From JAJDIA01 sp031555505 (GTDB taxonomy: Bacteria > Bacteroidota > Bacteroidia > Bacteroidales > Tannerellaceae), in NCBI GenBank assembly GCA_031555505.1, contig JAVBUH010000093.1, positions 1 to 22,330 on the forward strand: 22,330 nucleotides of DNA. The letters run 5' to 3'. The notes beneath the pieces were generated by a model, which ran no database searches, was not told the DNA's origin, and saw only the letters and a program-made list of their open reading frames with translations. A program made the translations under genes and the position numbers. Every line of letters begins with the position of its first letter. Positions within the stretch are counted from its first letter, which is position 1. This document shows positions 8,073-16,939 of this stretch, piece by piece.

Positions 8073-9365
8073 ATGACATACGCAGAAACGATCGACTATC
8101 TTTATACAAGTACACCGGTGTTCCAACACTGTGGCGCAGCTGCTTATAAACCTGGACTTGGCACCAGCCTGGCGCTAGACAAACTGCTGGATTATCCGCA
8201 TACGGCCTATCCTACGATCCACGTAGCAGGCACCAATGGAAAGGGGTCCGTGTGCCACCTGCTGGCTGCCGTACTCCAACAAGCGGGCTATAAGGTTGGG
8301 CTTTATACCTCACCGCATCTCGTGGATTTCCGTGAACGCATCCGCGTGAACGGACAAAAGATAACCGAAGCAGCTGTGGTGGATTTCGTTGCCCGGTGGC
8401 GCGAACGTTTTGAGCCACTACGCCCCTCTTTCTTTGAACTTACATCCACGCTGGCTTTCGACTATTTCCGGACGGAGAAAGTAGACTATGCCGTGATCGA
8501 AACCGGCCTGGGCGGACGGTTAGACAGCACCAACATCATCACGCCCATCCTGAGTGTGATCACCAACATCAGTATGGACCACATGCAGTTCCTGGGCAAT
8601 ACGTTACCAGCCATTGCAGCCGAAAAGGCAGGTATTATCAAACCCGGTGTGCCGGTAGTGATCGGAGATGTGGACGATAAGGATGTGCTCGATGTATTCA
8701 CCCGTAAAGCCATCGCTGAGCGGTCGCCCCTCTATCTTTCCACAGACGAATATCCGCTGGCAAACATCCATATCAACCACAACCGTTGGACATGCGACAC
8801 AGCCGACTTCGGACCGGTGACCAGCGAACTGCAAGGTTCCGTACAGGGACGTAATATGGCCACCGTGCTGGCTGCTCTTCGCATACTGGCCAAACAGGGC
8901 ATTGATATCCCTTCCAAGGCTGTGCGTGAGGGTTTTGCCCGCGTTACAGAACTCACCGGGTTGATGGGACGATGGCAGTTGGCAGGAAATAACCCCACCA
9001 CTATCTGCGATACCGGCCATAACACTGGTGGGTGGCTGCATCTCTCTGCCCAGCTACGGGAAGCACAAAAAAAACATACCACGCTCCGCATGGTTATTGG
9101 AATGGTAAACGATAAAGATATAAACGGCCTGCTGGCGCTCATGCCTGCAGAGGCCGTTTATTATTTTACCCAGGCTTCCGTAGCCCGCGCATTACCGGGT
9201 GAAGAGTTGGCAATGATGGCAACGGCCTACGGCTTGAAGGGAAAAGCCTATCCGACCGTAGCCGATGCCGTACAAGCCGCCCGTGATGAGGCCGGTCCGG
9301 AGGATCTGCTTTTTATCGGCGGCAGCACCTTTATCGTGGCAGACTTCTTAGCAATTATTAATTGA
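8073..9365 (+). CDS. folC: Bifunctional folylpolyglutamate synthase / dihydrofolate synthase
   Basis: A 430-residue cytosolic Mur-ligase-fold enzyme of normal length. It adds glutamate to dihydropteroate and to folates with ATP, giving the retained polyglutamate cofactors. The P-loop region HVAGTNGKGSVCHLLAAVLQ starts near residue 49, followed by the folate-loop motif LYTSPHLVDFRERIRVNG, the metal-binding VIETGLGGRLDSTN region and VITNISMDHMQFLG. The C-terminal ligase domain has the expected DTGHN sequence. It is the first gene of a five-gene plus-strand operon; the next gene starts 14 nt after its stop. Confidence 0.95.
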   Translation: MTYAETIDYLYTSTPVFQHCGAAAYKPGLGTSLALDKLLDYPHTAYPTIHVAGTNGKGSVCHLLAAVLQQAGYKVGLYTSPHLVDFRERIRVNGQKITEAAVVDFVARWRERFEPLRPSFFELTSTLAFDYFRTEKVDYAVIETGLGGRLDSTNIITPILSVITNISMDHMQFLGNTLPAIAAEKAGIIKPGVPVVIGDVDDKDVLDVFTRKAIAERSPLYLSTDEYPLANIHINHNRWTCDTADFGPVTSELQGSVQGRNMATVLAALRILAKQGIDIPSKAVREGFARVTELTGLMGRWQLAGNNPTTICDTGHNTGGWLHLSAQLREAQKKHTTLRMVIGMVNDKDINGLLALMPAEAVYYFTQASVARALPGEELAMMATAYGLKGKAYPTVADAVQAARDEAGPEDLLFIGGSTFIVADFLAIIN

Positions 9366-9379
9366 TAACGTATATATTT

Positions 9380-11035
9380 ATGACAGAAAAGACTCACAAA
9401 CTCATGAGCGACTCTCCCGCCATTCGCTGGACAGCCTTGCTTTTTCTCTCGTTCGCCATGTTCTGCTCGTATATCTTCATGGATATACTTTCGCCCATCA
9501 AGGACCTGATGCAATCCACCCGTGGATGGGACTCTACGGCTTTTGGCACCATGCAGGGATCGGAAACATTCTTGAATGTCTTCATTTTTTTCCTGATTTT
9601 CGCTGGTATTATCCTGGATAAGATGGGCGTCCGTTTTACGGCTGTTTTATCGGGTGCGGTCATGCTTATCGGTGCATCCATCAATTGGTATGCCGTAACG
9701 GAAGGGTTTGCCGGGAGCAGTTTGGAAGTATGGTTCACCAATAACCTGAATTATATTCCGGGCTTCGACGAGTTAGGCATATCCCCCTTCTACCTGGGCA
9801 TGCCTGCTTCGGCTAAATTTGCCTCTGTGGGTTTCATGATCTTCGGATGTGGAGTAGAGATGGCTGGTATCACGGTTTCGCGCGGTATCGTAAAATGGTT
9901 TAGAGGCCGTGAATTAGCGCTGGCGATGGGATCGGAAATGGCATTGGCACGTTTGGGTGTGGCTACCTGTATGATCTTCTCGCCTGTATTTGCCAAGTTA
10001 GGCGGACATATCGATGTGTCGCGCTCGGTTGCTTTCGGCGTAGTCTTACTGATGATTGCCTTGATAATGTTTATTGTCTATTTCTTTATGGACAAGAAAC
10101 TGGATGCGCAAACAGGTGCTGCTGAAGAGAAAGACGATCCATTCAAGGTCAGTGATATCGGCAAGATCCTGTCAAGCAGCGGATTTTGGTTGGTAGCTTT
10201 GCTTTGCGTGCTGTATTATTCTGCCATTTTCCCCTTTCAGAAATATGCGGTCAACATGCTGCAATGCAACCTCACATTTACGGAAGTGCCTGCCGGTTCG
10301 TTCTGGGCTTCGAATACGGTGACCATCGTACAATATATCATCATGCTGATGGTGGCGGCCACCGCTTTTGCCAGTAATTTCAGCAAAAAGGCAACGAAGA
10401 GTATCCTGCTGACCGTCTCCGTCATCTGCCTCGTCCTGTTCTGTTATATGGGTTATATGCGCCAGTCGGCAGAAACTATTTTCGCAGTGTTCCCGCTGCT
10501 GGCAGTGGGTATCACGCCTATTCTCGGTAAGTATGTAGACAATAAAGGGAAGGCGGCATCGATGTTGATGGTCGGTTCCATCCTGCTGATCCTCTGCCAC
10601 CTGACATTTGCTTTTGTATTGCCCATGTTCAAGGGAAGTGAGATCGGCGGTGTAATCGTAGCCTACATCACCATCCTCGTTCTCGGTGCCTCGTTCTCGC
10701 TGGTACCCGCCGCCCTGTGGCCGTCCGTGCCCAAACTGGTGGACAGCAAAGTGATCGGATCGGCCTACGCGCTGATCTTCTGGATCCAGAACATCGGCCT
10801 CTGGCTGTTCCCCCTATTGATTGGCAAAGTTCTGGACGCGTCGAACCCAGACATTGTGCAGGCGTTGAAAGACGGATCCATGACACCCGAGGTAGCTGCC
10901 ACATCCTATAACTACACGAATCCCCTGATTATGCTCGCCTGCCTGGGTGTAGCGGCCCTGCTCCTTGGTTTCGTACTGAAGATTGTGGATAAGAAAAAAG
11001 GGATCGGCCTGGAACTCCCCAATATCAAAAAGTAA
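9380..11035 (+). CDS. Major facilitator superfamily (MFS) transporter
   Basis: A 551-residue inner-membrane carrier with about twelve hydrophobic helices and a central polar loop (near residues 235-260, rich in D, E and K). I chose the ATG at 9380; the frame is open from a TTG at 9362, but that would overlap the folC stop and adds no conserved sequence. The loop between helices 2 and 3 (IILDKMGVRFTAVLSG) carries the D-x-x-G-x-R type MFS motif. The substrate is not evident. The overall look, with a long insertion after the second helix pair, recalls bacterial relatives of the MFSD1 branch, but I am not sure. It sits between folC and ispE with 14- and 12-nt gaps, so it is co-transcribed with housekeeping genes. 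Confidence 0.88.
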   Translation: MTEKTHKLMSDSPAIRWTALLFLSFAMFCSYIFMDILSPIKDLMQSTRGWDSTAFGTMQGSETFLNVFIFFLIFAGIILDKMGVRFTAVLSGAVMLIGASINWYAVTEGFAGSSLEVWFTNNLNYIPGFDELGISPFYLGMPASAKFASVGFMIFGCGVEMAGITVSRGIVKWFRGRELALAMGSEMALARLGVATCMIFSPVFAKLGGHIDVSRSVAFGVVLLMIALIMFIVYFFMDKKLDAQTGAAEEKDDPFKVSDIGKILSSSGFWLVALLCVLYYSAIFPFQKYAVNMLQCNLTFTEVPAGSFWASNTVTIVQYIIMLMVAATAFASNFSKKATKSILLTVSVICLVLFCYMGYMRQSAETIFAVFPLLAVGITPILGKYVDNKGKAASMLMVGSILLILCHLTFAFVLPMFKGSEIGGVIVAYITILVLGASFSLVPAALWPSVPKLVDSKVIGSAYALIFWIQNIGLWLFPLLIGKVLDASNPDIVQALKDGSMTPEVAATSYNYTNPLIMLACLGVAALLLGFVLKIVDKKKGIGLELPNIKK

Positions 11036-11047
11036 GCACGACGCGTT

Positions 11048-11857
11048 ATGATCTGTTTCCCGAATGCGAAGATCAACCTGGGACTGAACATCACCGGCAA
11101 ACGTCCCGACAGCTACCACAACATCGAGACCGTCTTTTACCCTATCCCGGTAAAAGACGCGCTGGAGATTGTGCCTGCCGAAGCCGACTCGTTCACGCAG
11201 ACGGGTATCCCCGTCGATGGCGATCCGGCAGACAACCTGGTGATGAAAGCCCTCCGCCTTCTCCGGGAAACCTATCCCATACCGCCGCTGGAGATACACC
11301 TCCGCAAAGCCATTCCCTTCGGGGCGGGGCTGGGCGGAGGATCGGCAGATGCCGCCCGGATGCTGATGCTGGTGAATGATTTTTGCAGGCTCGGCATCCC
11401 CGTGGGCGAACTCGAACGGATAGCCGCCCGGATCGGTGCCGACTGTCCCTTCTTTATCCGCAACACGCCGGTGTTTGCCAGTGGAACGGGCAACATATTC
11501 AGTCCCGTCGATCTCACCCTCAAAGGCTACCACCTCTGCCTGGTGAAACCCGATGTGGCTGTCGCCACGAAGGAGGCCTACGCAATGGTCACCCCCGCTC
11601 TGCCTGCTGTCTCGCTGAAAGACATCATCCGGCGGCCGGTGGCTGAATGGCGTGAACGGATGGTGAACGACTTCGAGGCAAGCATCTTCCCGTATCATCC
11701 CGCTATCGCAGGTATCAAGGAGGATCTTTACCGTTGTGGTGCCGAATATGCCGCCATGTCGGGATCCGGTTCTTCGGTATTCGGCCTGTTCAACACCTCT
11801 ATCTCCCTCAGGGATGCCTTCCCGAACTGTTATGTATGGGAAGGTGAGCTGGGGTAG
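11048..11857 (+). CDS. ispE: 4-diphosphocytidyl-2-C-methyl-D-erythritol kinase
   Basis: A 269-residue GHMP kinase that phosphorylates CDP-methylerythritol in the MEP pathway for isoprenoid precursors. The opening FPNAKINLGLNITGKRPDSYH is the substrate-side motif of IspE. The glycine-rich ATP loop PFGAGLGGGSADAARM is at about residues 89-104, and the third GHMP motif MSGSGSSVFGLF is near the C-terminus. Length is slightly below the E. coli enzyme (283) but normal for Bacteroidetes. It lies 12 nt downstream of the MFS gene and 25 nt upstream of the zinc-ribbon gene. Confidence 0.95.
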   Translation: MICFPNAKINLGLNITGKRPDSYHNIETVFYPIPVKDALEIVPAEADSFTQTGIPVDGDPADNLVMKALRLLRETYPIPPLEIHLRKAIPFGAGLGGGSADAARMLMLVNDFCRLGIPVGELERIAARIGADCPFFIRNTPVFASGTGNIFSPVDLTLKGYHLCLVKPDVAVATKEAYAMVTPALPAVSLKDIIRRPVAEWRERMVNDFEASIFPYHPAIAGIKEDLYRCGAEYAAMSGSGSSVFGLFNTSISLRDAFPNCYVWEGELG

Positions 11858-11882
11858 CAATCACCTAATAACACATTTTTGT

Positions 11883-12167
11883 ATGGAATCAACCTTTTGC
11901 CAATGCCAGAGTTGTGGCATGCCCCTCAGGGAAGCGGGCGACTTCGGGACCAATGCCGACGGCAGTCCCAGTACGGAATACTGTGCCTATTGCTACAAAG
12001 AAGGTGCTTTCACCGCCGACTGTACGATGGACGGCATGATTGAACTCTGCCTGCAATACCTCGATAGCTTTAACTCGGAATCGGGACAATCATTCACCCT
12101 GGAGGAAGCCCGCGCACAGATGCGTTTCTACTTCCCGCAATTGAAGCGCTGGAAGACGGGAGAATGA
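11883..12167 (+). CDS. Small zinc-ribbon domain protein
   Basis: A 94-residue soluble protein. The start at 11883 is chosen because residues from here on carry the domain; the frame is open from further upstream but only across the ispE coding end. Cysteines near the N-terminus (CQCQSCGMP) and a second knuckle (YCAYCYKEG) would hold one zinc ion, as in the putative zinc-ribbon family PF12674. The rest is a helical acidic tail (FTLEEARAQMRFYFPQLKRW). Its last codons overlap the start of the next gene by 4 bases (ATGA), so the two are translationally coupled. The function is unknown. Coupling to the radical SAM gene may only reflect operon packing. Confidence 0.85.
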   Translation: MESTFCQCQSCGMPLREAGDFGTNADGSPSTEYCAYCYKEGAFTADCTMDGMIELCLQYLDSFNSESGQSFTLEEARAQMRFYFPQLKRWKTGE

Positions 12168-13996
12168 GCGGACACAGACCCGATGCCTGGCTGCCGACCA
12201 CGAAGAAAGAAGTGGAAGCCCGTGGATGGGATTACCTCGACGTGATCCTCTTCACCGGAGATGCCTATGTAGACCACCCCTCGTTCGGGGCGGCGGTCAT
12301 CGGTCGTATCCTTGAAGCCGAAGGACTGCGCGTAGCCATCGTGCCGCAACCGGATTGGCGGGGCGACCACCGCGACTTCACCAAGCTGGGTGTCCCACGC
12401 CTCTTCTTCGCCGTCTCCGCAGGGGCGATGGATTCGATGATCAACCACTATACCGCCAACAAGCGGCTCCGCAGCGACGACGCCTATACGCCCGACCGCC
12501 GTGCAGGGATGCGTCCCGACTATCCCAGCATTGTCTATACGAAGATATTGAAGGAGCTATACCCGGATGTTCCCGTCGTGCTCGGTGGCATCGAAGCCTC
12601 CCTGCGCCGGCTGACTCATTACGACTACTGGCAGGATAAACTAAAGCCCGGCATCCTCATTGAAAGCCGTGCCGATCTCCTGATCTACGGCATGGGCGAG
12701 CAGCCCGTCCGCGAACTGGTGCGCCGCCTCCGTTCAGGCATTCCGTTCGCTTCGCTCACCGATATCCCGCAGACTGGCTTTCTCTACTCTTCGGCCGATG
12801 TACAACCCGGCGACATCACACTCTTCTCCCATGAAGAGTGCCTGGCCGACAAGAAGAAACAGGCGCAGAACTTCCGGCATATCGAAGAACAGTCGAACAG
12901 CTATGAAGCCAGCCGCATCCTCCAGGCAGTAGCCGGAAAGATGATCGTGGTCAACCCACCCTATCCACCGATGACCGAGGCCGAGATCGACGCCTCCTAC
13001 GACCTGCCCTACACCCGCCTGCCGCATCCGAAGTATAAAGACAAGGTGATACCGGCGTTCGATATGATCCAATTCTCCGTCAACATCCACCGGGGCTGTT
13101 TCGGCGGCTGCGCCTTCTGTACCATCTCGGCACACCAGGGAAAGTTTATCGCCTCGCGCAGCAAAGCTTCCATCCTGAAGGAAGTGAAAGCGATTACGCA
13201 GATGCCCGGCTTCAAAGGCTACCTCAGTGATCTTGGAGGTCCCTCAGCCAATATGTATGCCATGAGGGGTCGCGACGAATCCATCTGCCGCCTCTGCAAA
13301 AAACCGTCGTGCATCTCGCCCAGCGTCTGTAAGAACCTCAACGCCGACCACCGTCCGCTGCTCGATATCTATGCCGCTGTGGACAAGTTGCCGGAAATAA
13401 AGAAATCCTTCGTCGGCAGTGGCGTGCGCTACGACCTCTTGCTACACCGTTACGACGATGAGGCATTGAACAAGTCGGCCCACTTCTATATGGAAGAGTT
13501 GATCACCCGCCATGTCTCCGGCCGCCTCAAAGTGGCACCCGAACATACGCAGAACAACGTACTCAAGCTGATACGCAAGCCCCCCTTCGAGCAGTTCGGA
13601 CAATTTAAGAAACACTTCGACCGCATCAACAGCGAACAGGGGCTCAACCAGCAGCTCATCCCCTACTTCATCTCCAGCCATCCCGGCTGCACGGAAGAAG
13701 ACATGGCCGAGCTGGCTGTCCTCACCAAAAGCCTCCATTTCCAACTGGAGCAGGTGCAGGACTTCACGCCCACTCCCATGACCCTCGCTACCGAGATCTA
13801 CTACACCGGCTACCATCCCTACACGATGGAACGTATCTATACCGCCCGTACCCCGAACGAGAAACTCGCCCAACGCCAGTTTTTCTTTTGGTACAAACCC
13901 GAATCCCGCCCGCAGATCATGCAGGCCCTCCGCCGTATGAACCGCAAAGATTTGATCGACAGGCTGTTTGGAGGGAACCCCAAATGGAAACAATAA
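12164..13996 (+). CDS. ygiQ: YgiQ family radical SAM protein
   Basis: A 610-residue protein with an N-terminal alpha/beta (B12-binding-like) domain, then a radical SAM core. The iron-sulfur motif CFGGCAFC places cysteines at 312, 316 and 319 (CxxxCxxC). A second cysteine group, CRLCKKPSCISPSVC, follows and is a usual feature of the YgiQ family; it may bind another metal site. GVRYDLLLH and LKVAPEHTQ further mark the family. The C-terminal extension of the longer E. coli homologue is mostly missing, as is common in Bacteroidetes. The enzyme's substrate is not known. It is the last gene of the folC operon and faces the kduD-like gene. Confidence 0.93.
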   Translation: MSGHRPDAWLPTTKKEVEARGWDYLDVILFTGDAYVDHPSFGAAVIGRILEAEGLRVAIVPQPDWRGDHRDFTKLGVPRLFFAVSAGAMDSMINHYTANKRLRSDDAYTPDRRAGMRPDYPSIVYTKILKELYPDVPVVLGGIEASLRRLTHYDYWQDKLKPGILIESRADLLIYGMGEQPVRELVRRLRSGIPFASLTDIPQTGFLYSSADVQPGDITLFSHEECLADKKKQAQNFRHIEEQSNSYEASRILQAVAGKMIVVNPPYPPMTEAEIDASYDLPYTRLPHPKYKDKVIPAFDMIQFSVNIHRGCFGGCAFCTISAHQGKFIASRSKASILKEVKAITQMPGFKGYLSDLGGPSANMYAMRGRDESICRLCKKPSCISPSVCKNLNADHRPLLDIYAAVDKLPEIKKSFVGSGVRYDLLLHRYDDEALNKSAHFYMEELITRHVSGRLKVAPEHTQNNVLKLIRKPPFEQFGQFKKHFDRINSEQGLNQQLIPYFISSHPGCTEEDMAELAVLTKSLHFQLEQVQDFTPTPMTLATEIYYTGYHPYTMERIYTARTPNEKLAQRQFFFWYKPESRPQIMQALRRMNRKDLIDRLFGGNPKWKQ

Positions 13997-14070
13997 GAGG
14001 CGGCGGCGGGTATGAAAAACTAAGGTAGTTCCAACCGTTTTCCGCCTAATTCATTCACATTGATGAGACA

Positions 14071-14862
14071 TCAAGGCTGCTTACCAATGTAGGCCAGGAT
14101 GCCGCCATCGACGTAAAGGATGTGGCCATTGACGAAATCGGAGGCTGCGGAGGCTAGGAATACAGCGGGGCCGGCCAGGTCTTCAGCATTACCCCAACGG
14201 GCGGCTGGAGTCTTAGCGATGATGAAAGAGTCGAAGGGGTGGCGGGATCCATCAGCTTGCAGTTCACGGAGCGGGGCTGTTTGCGGGGTAGCGATGTAAC
14301 CCGGTCCGATGCCGTTGCATTGGATATTGTTGGCGCCATATTCCGAAGCGATGTTGCGGGTGAGCATTTTGAGCCCCCCCTTAGCAGCAGCGTAAGCAGA
14401 GACTGTTTCGCGTCCAAGCTCGCTCATCATGGAACAGATGTTGATGATCTTACCACCACCTTTACGGATCATTGAAGGGATGACGGTTTTAGCCATGATA
14501 AAGGGAGCGTTCAGGTCTACGTCAATTACTTTGCGAAAGTCGGCGGCGCTCATCTCGTGCATCGGGATGCGTTTGATGATACCGGCGTTGTTCACCAGGA
14601 TATCGATCACACCTACTTCGGCCTCGATACGTTTGACCATGGCCTGCACTTGTTCTTCGTCTGTTACGTCGCATACATAACCGTGGGCAGCGATACCCTG
14701 TTCCTTATAGGCGGCGATTCCTTTGTCAACGAGTTCGCCGTTGATGTCGTTAAATACGATGGCCGCACCTGCTTCGGCCAGCGCGGTAGCCATTGCGAAC
14801 CCAATCCCGTAAGACGCTCCTGTTACGAGGGCGATCTTTCCTTGTAATGAAAAGTTTACCAT
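14071..14862 (-). CDS. kduD: SDR dehydrogenase, KduD / gluconate 5-dehydrogenase type
   Basis: A 263-residue NAD(P)-dependent short-chain dehydrogenase. It has the nucleotide motif TGASYGIG (residues 14-21), NNAG (91-94), and the catalytic Ser144, Tyr157 and Lys161 (SAYAAAKGG). The closing YVDGGILAYIGKQP is typical of the Bacteroidetes proteins annotated as gluconate 5-dehydrogenase or 2-dehydro-3-deoxy-D-gluconate 5-dehydrogenase. In uronate degradation the KduD reaction reduces the keto-sugar that KduI makes from unsaturated uronic acids. It is divergent from a DUF4861/esterase pair, which favours the KduD role, but no kduI is present in the window. The choice between the two activities is not settled. 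Confidence 0.8.
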   Translation of the reverse strand: MVNFSLQGKIALVTGASYGIGFAMATALAEAGAAIVFNDINGELVDKGIAAYKEQGIAAHGYVCDVTDEEQVQAMVKRIEAEVGVIDILVNNAGIIKRIPMHEMSAADFRKVIDVDLNAPFIMAKTVIPSMIRKGGGKIINICSMMSELGRETVSAYAAAKGGLKMLTRNIASEYGANNIQCNGIGPGYIATPQTAPLRELQADGSRHPFDSFIIAKTPAARWGNAEDLAGPAVFLASAASDFVNGHILYVDGGILAYIGKQP

Positions 14863-14893
14863 ATTACTGTTTTTTTATTCCAGTCCCACGATA

Positions 14894-14901
14894 CAAAAAT
14901 A
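14894..14901 (-). promoter_or_regulatory. Putative promoter -7 box of the kduD-like gene
   Basis: The minus strand reads TATTTTTG, a full match to TAnnTTTG, 31 nt before the dehydrogenase start codon. No TTG at the -33 distance is seen. On the plus strand TATTTTCG at 14949-14956 is a 7/8 match that could drive the divergent esterase gene. The 119-nt gap is therefore probably a shared divergent control region. Confidence 0.45.
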
Positions 14902-14981
14902 ACCTTAATCTATCTATTTGGTGTATATATTTTGATAAATAAAAGTAGTATTTTCGCAGTTGTGAACAAAATTAATTACAC

Positions 14982-16919
14982 ATGAAAAGTACGATGAGAA
15001 TAGGTACTCTCCTGCTCTTCTTCCTGCTGGCAGATATCCTGCCGGGCAATGCACAGGAACAACAGGCCTTTCCGGGTTTCCGCAGCACCTGGAGCGGAGG
15101 CGACCGTTACGACTTCCGTTTCCACGACCGCGATGTGACCGTAGTGGCACCGACTGTAGCCGCCAAAGGCAGTCCGTGGATTTGGCGACCGGCCTTCTTC
15201 GATGCCTTCCCATCGGTAGACAAGGCACTGCTCGGAAAAGGGTTCCACATTGTATATTATGATCTGACACATCTCTACGGTAGCCCCCGTGCCGTATCGC
15301 TCGGAACTGACTTCTATCGCTATATGACCGAAACGTATGGCCTGTCGGACAAGGTTACGCTCGAAGGCTTCAGCCGTGGCGGACTGTTCGCCGTGAACTG
15401 GGCGGCACACCATACAGACAAGGTAGCCTGTATCTACCTCGACGCCCCGGTATGCGACGTATTCAGTTGGCCTGGACGCAACAACACCGAATTGTGGGAC
15501 GGTCTGCTGAAAGAATGGAAGACAACGGACGAAGCAATGGCTTCCTTCACCGGTAACCCGATAGACAACCTGGCGCCACTGGCTGAAGCAGGTATCCCGA
15601 TCTTCGCTGTTTGTGGCGATAGCGACAAGACAGTGCCCTATGAGCAAAACATGGGTGCGCTGCGCAACCGTTATGTAGCTCTGGGCGGCCCGGTAGAAGT
15701 GATCGTCAAACCGGGATTTGACCATCACCCGCACAGCCTGGACAATCCGGAACCGGTAGTGACCTTCATCCTACGTAATCAACCGGCCTATCTGGCCTAC
15801 CAACATTTCACACAGCGGGGCAGCCTGCGCAATTCCTTCCTGCGCTTCGAGCGCGAACGGAAAGGAAGGGTGGCCTTTGTGGGAGGCTCCATCACCGAAA
15901 TGGATGGCTGGAAGAATATGATCGAGCGCCAACTGCAGCAACGCTTCCCCTATACGGAATTTGAATTCGTGGAAGCAGGCATCTCCTCCACCGGTACCAC
16001 GCCGGGGGCTTTCCGGCTGGAAAACGACGTACTGTCGAAAGGCCGTATCGATCTTCTCTTCGTGGAAGCGGCGGTAAATGACGATACCAATCATTTCACG
16101 CCCCTGGAACAGGTGCGAGGCATGGAAGGCGAAGTTCGCCACGCGTTGGAAGCCAATCCACTGACTGACATCGTAATGCTTCACTTCATGTACGATCCTT
16201 TTATCCCCCTGTTTGCTAAAGGACAGATACCTGATGTGATGCTCAACCACGACCGGGTAGCCAATCACTATCTCATACCCTCCATCAACCTGGCGTGGGA
16301 AGTGGCCGAACGGATGCAGGATGGCGAATTCACCTGGGATCAGTTTGGCGGCACACATCCGCTACCGTTCGGCCATGCGTTTTATGCCGCCACGATAAAC
16401 AGGCTGTTTGATTTGGAGGCAAGGTGCCTTACAGCCCTTGAGACCCTTCCCCTTGTTCCGCACGATATCCCTGCAAAGCCTTTGGATGCGTTCAGCTACA
16501 TCAACGGCCGATTCCTCCCTCTCGCCGATGCCCGCCTGGGTAAAGGCTGGCAACTTGTTCCCAACTGGCATCCGGATGTTCTGGCGGGTAAGCGTAAAGG
16601 CTTTGTAGACGTCCCCATGCTGACGGCCCACCGCCCGGGCGACCGTCTTACCCTGCCCTTCGAAGGCCGCGCCATTGGTATCTTCTGCGTGGCTGGACCT
16701 GATGCCGGCATCTTGGAATACAGTGTAGACGGAGATCCCTTCAAACGTATTGATCTATATACCGAATGGAGCGCTGGCCTCTATCTTCCCTGGGTGTATA
16801 TGCTTGAAACTGAACTGGAGGGAGGGCAACACACCCTCGTCTTGCGCATTGCGAAAGAAAAAAACAGCCAATCCACGGGTACGGCCTGTATAATTCGTAA
16901 CTTTGTGGTCAATCAATAA
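14982..16919 (+). CDS. Secreted two-domain esterase: alpha/beta hydrolase fused to SGNH hydrolase
   Basis: A 645-residue exported protein with a signal peptide (about 1-25, LLLFFLLADILPGNA). Residues about 40-265 form an alpha/beta hydrolase with the nucleophile elbow GFSRGG (Ser131), an acid in GDSDKTVP (Asp215) and histidines at 248-251. Residues about 290-490 form an SGNH/GDSL esterase with the nucleophile in GGSITEM (Ser303), an Asn in the AAVNDDTN block, and His459 in GGTHPLPFGH. A beta-rich C-terminal domain (about 500-645) follows and may bind carbohydrate. Such enzymes remove acetyl or other ester groups from plant glycans. The KduD-like and DUF4861 neighbours point to a pectic or uronate-bearing substrate (inference). 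The residue three before the catalytic His is Gly rather than the common Asp. The next gene begins 20 nt later. Confidence 0.85.
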   Translation: MKSTMRIGTLLLFFLLADILPGNAQEQQAFPGFRSTWSGGDRYDFRFHDRDVTVVAPTVAAKGSPWIWRPAFFDAFPSVDKALLGKGFHIVYYDLTHLYGSPRAVSLGTDFYRYMTETYGLSDKVTLEGFSRGGLFAVNWAAHHTDKVACIYLDAPVCDVFSWPGRNNTELWDGLLKEWKTTDEAMASFTGNPIDNLAPLAEAGIPIFAVCGDSDKTVPYEQNMGALRNRYVALGGPVEVIVKPGFDHHPHSLDNPEPVVTFILRNQPAYLAYQHFTQRGSLRNSFLRFERERKGRVAFVGGSITEMDGWKNMIERQLQQRFPYTEFEFVEAGISSTGTTPGAFRLENDVLSKGRIDLLFVEAAVNDDTNHFTPLEQVRGMEGEVRHALEANPLTDIVMLHFMYDPFIPLFAKGQIPDVMLNHDRVANHYLIPSINLAWEVAERMQDGEFTWDQFGGTHPLPFGHAFYAATINRLFDLEARCLTALETLPLVPHDIPAKPLDAFSYINGRFLPLADARLGKGWQLVPNWHPDVLAGKRKGFVDVPMLTAHRPGDRLTLPFEGRAIGIFCVAGPDAGILEYSVDGDPFKRIDLYTEWSAGLYLPWVYMLETELEGGQHTLVLRIAKEKNSQSTGTACIIRNFVVNQ

Positions 16920-16939
16920 ACATATCGTACCTATCCGTT

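Noticed and set aside
10814..11860. Minus-strand open frame across ispE and the end of the MFS gene
   Set aside because: It spans two well-supported plus-strand genes and has no domain features.
13997..14074. Possible terminator between ygiQ and the kduD-like gene (AGGCGG/CCGCCT pair; TTGATG/CATCAA at 14060-14074)
   Set aside because: The first pair has a 38-nt loop and the second only six pairs, neither followed by a T-run.
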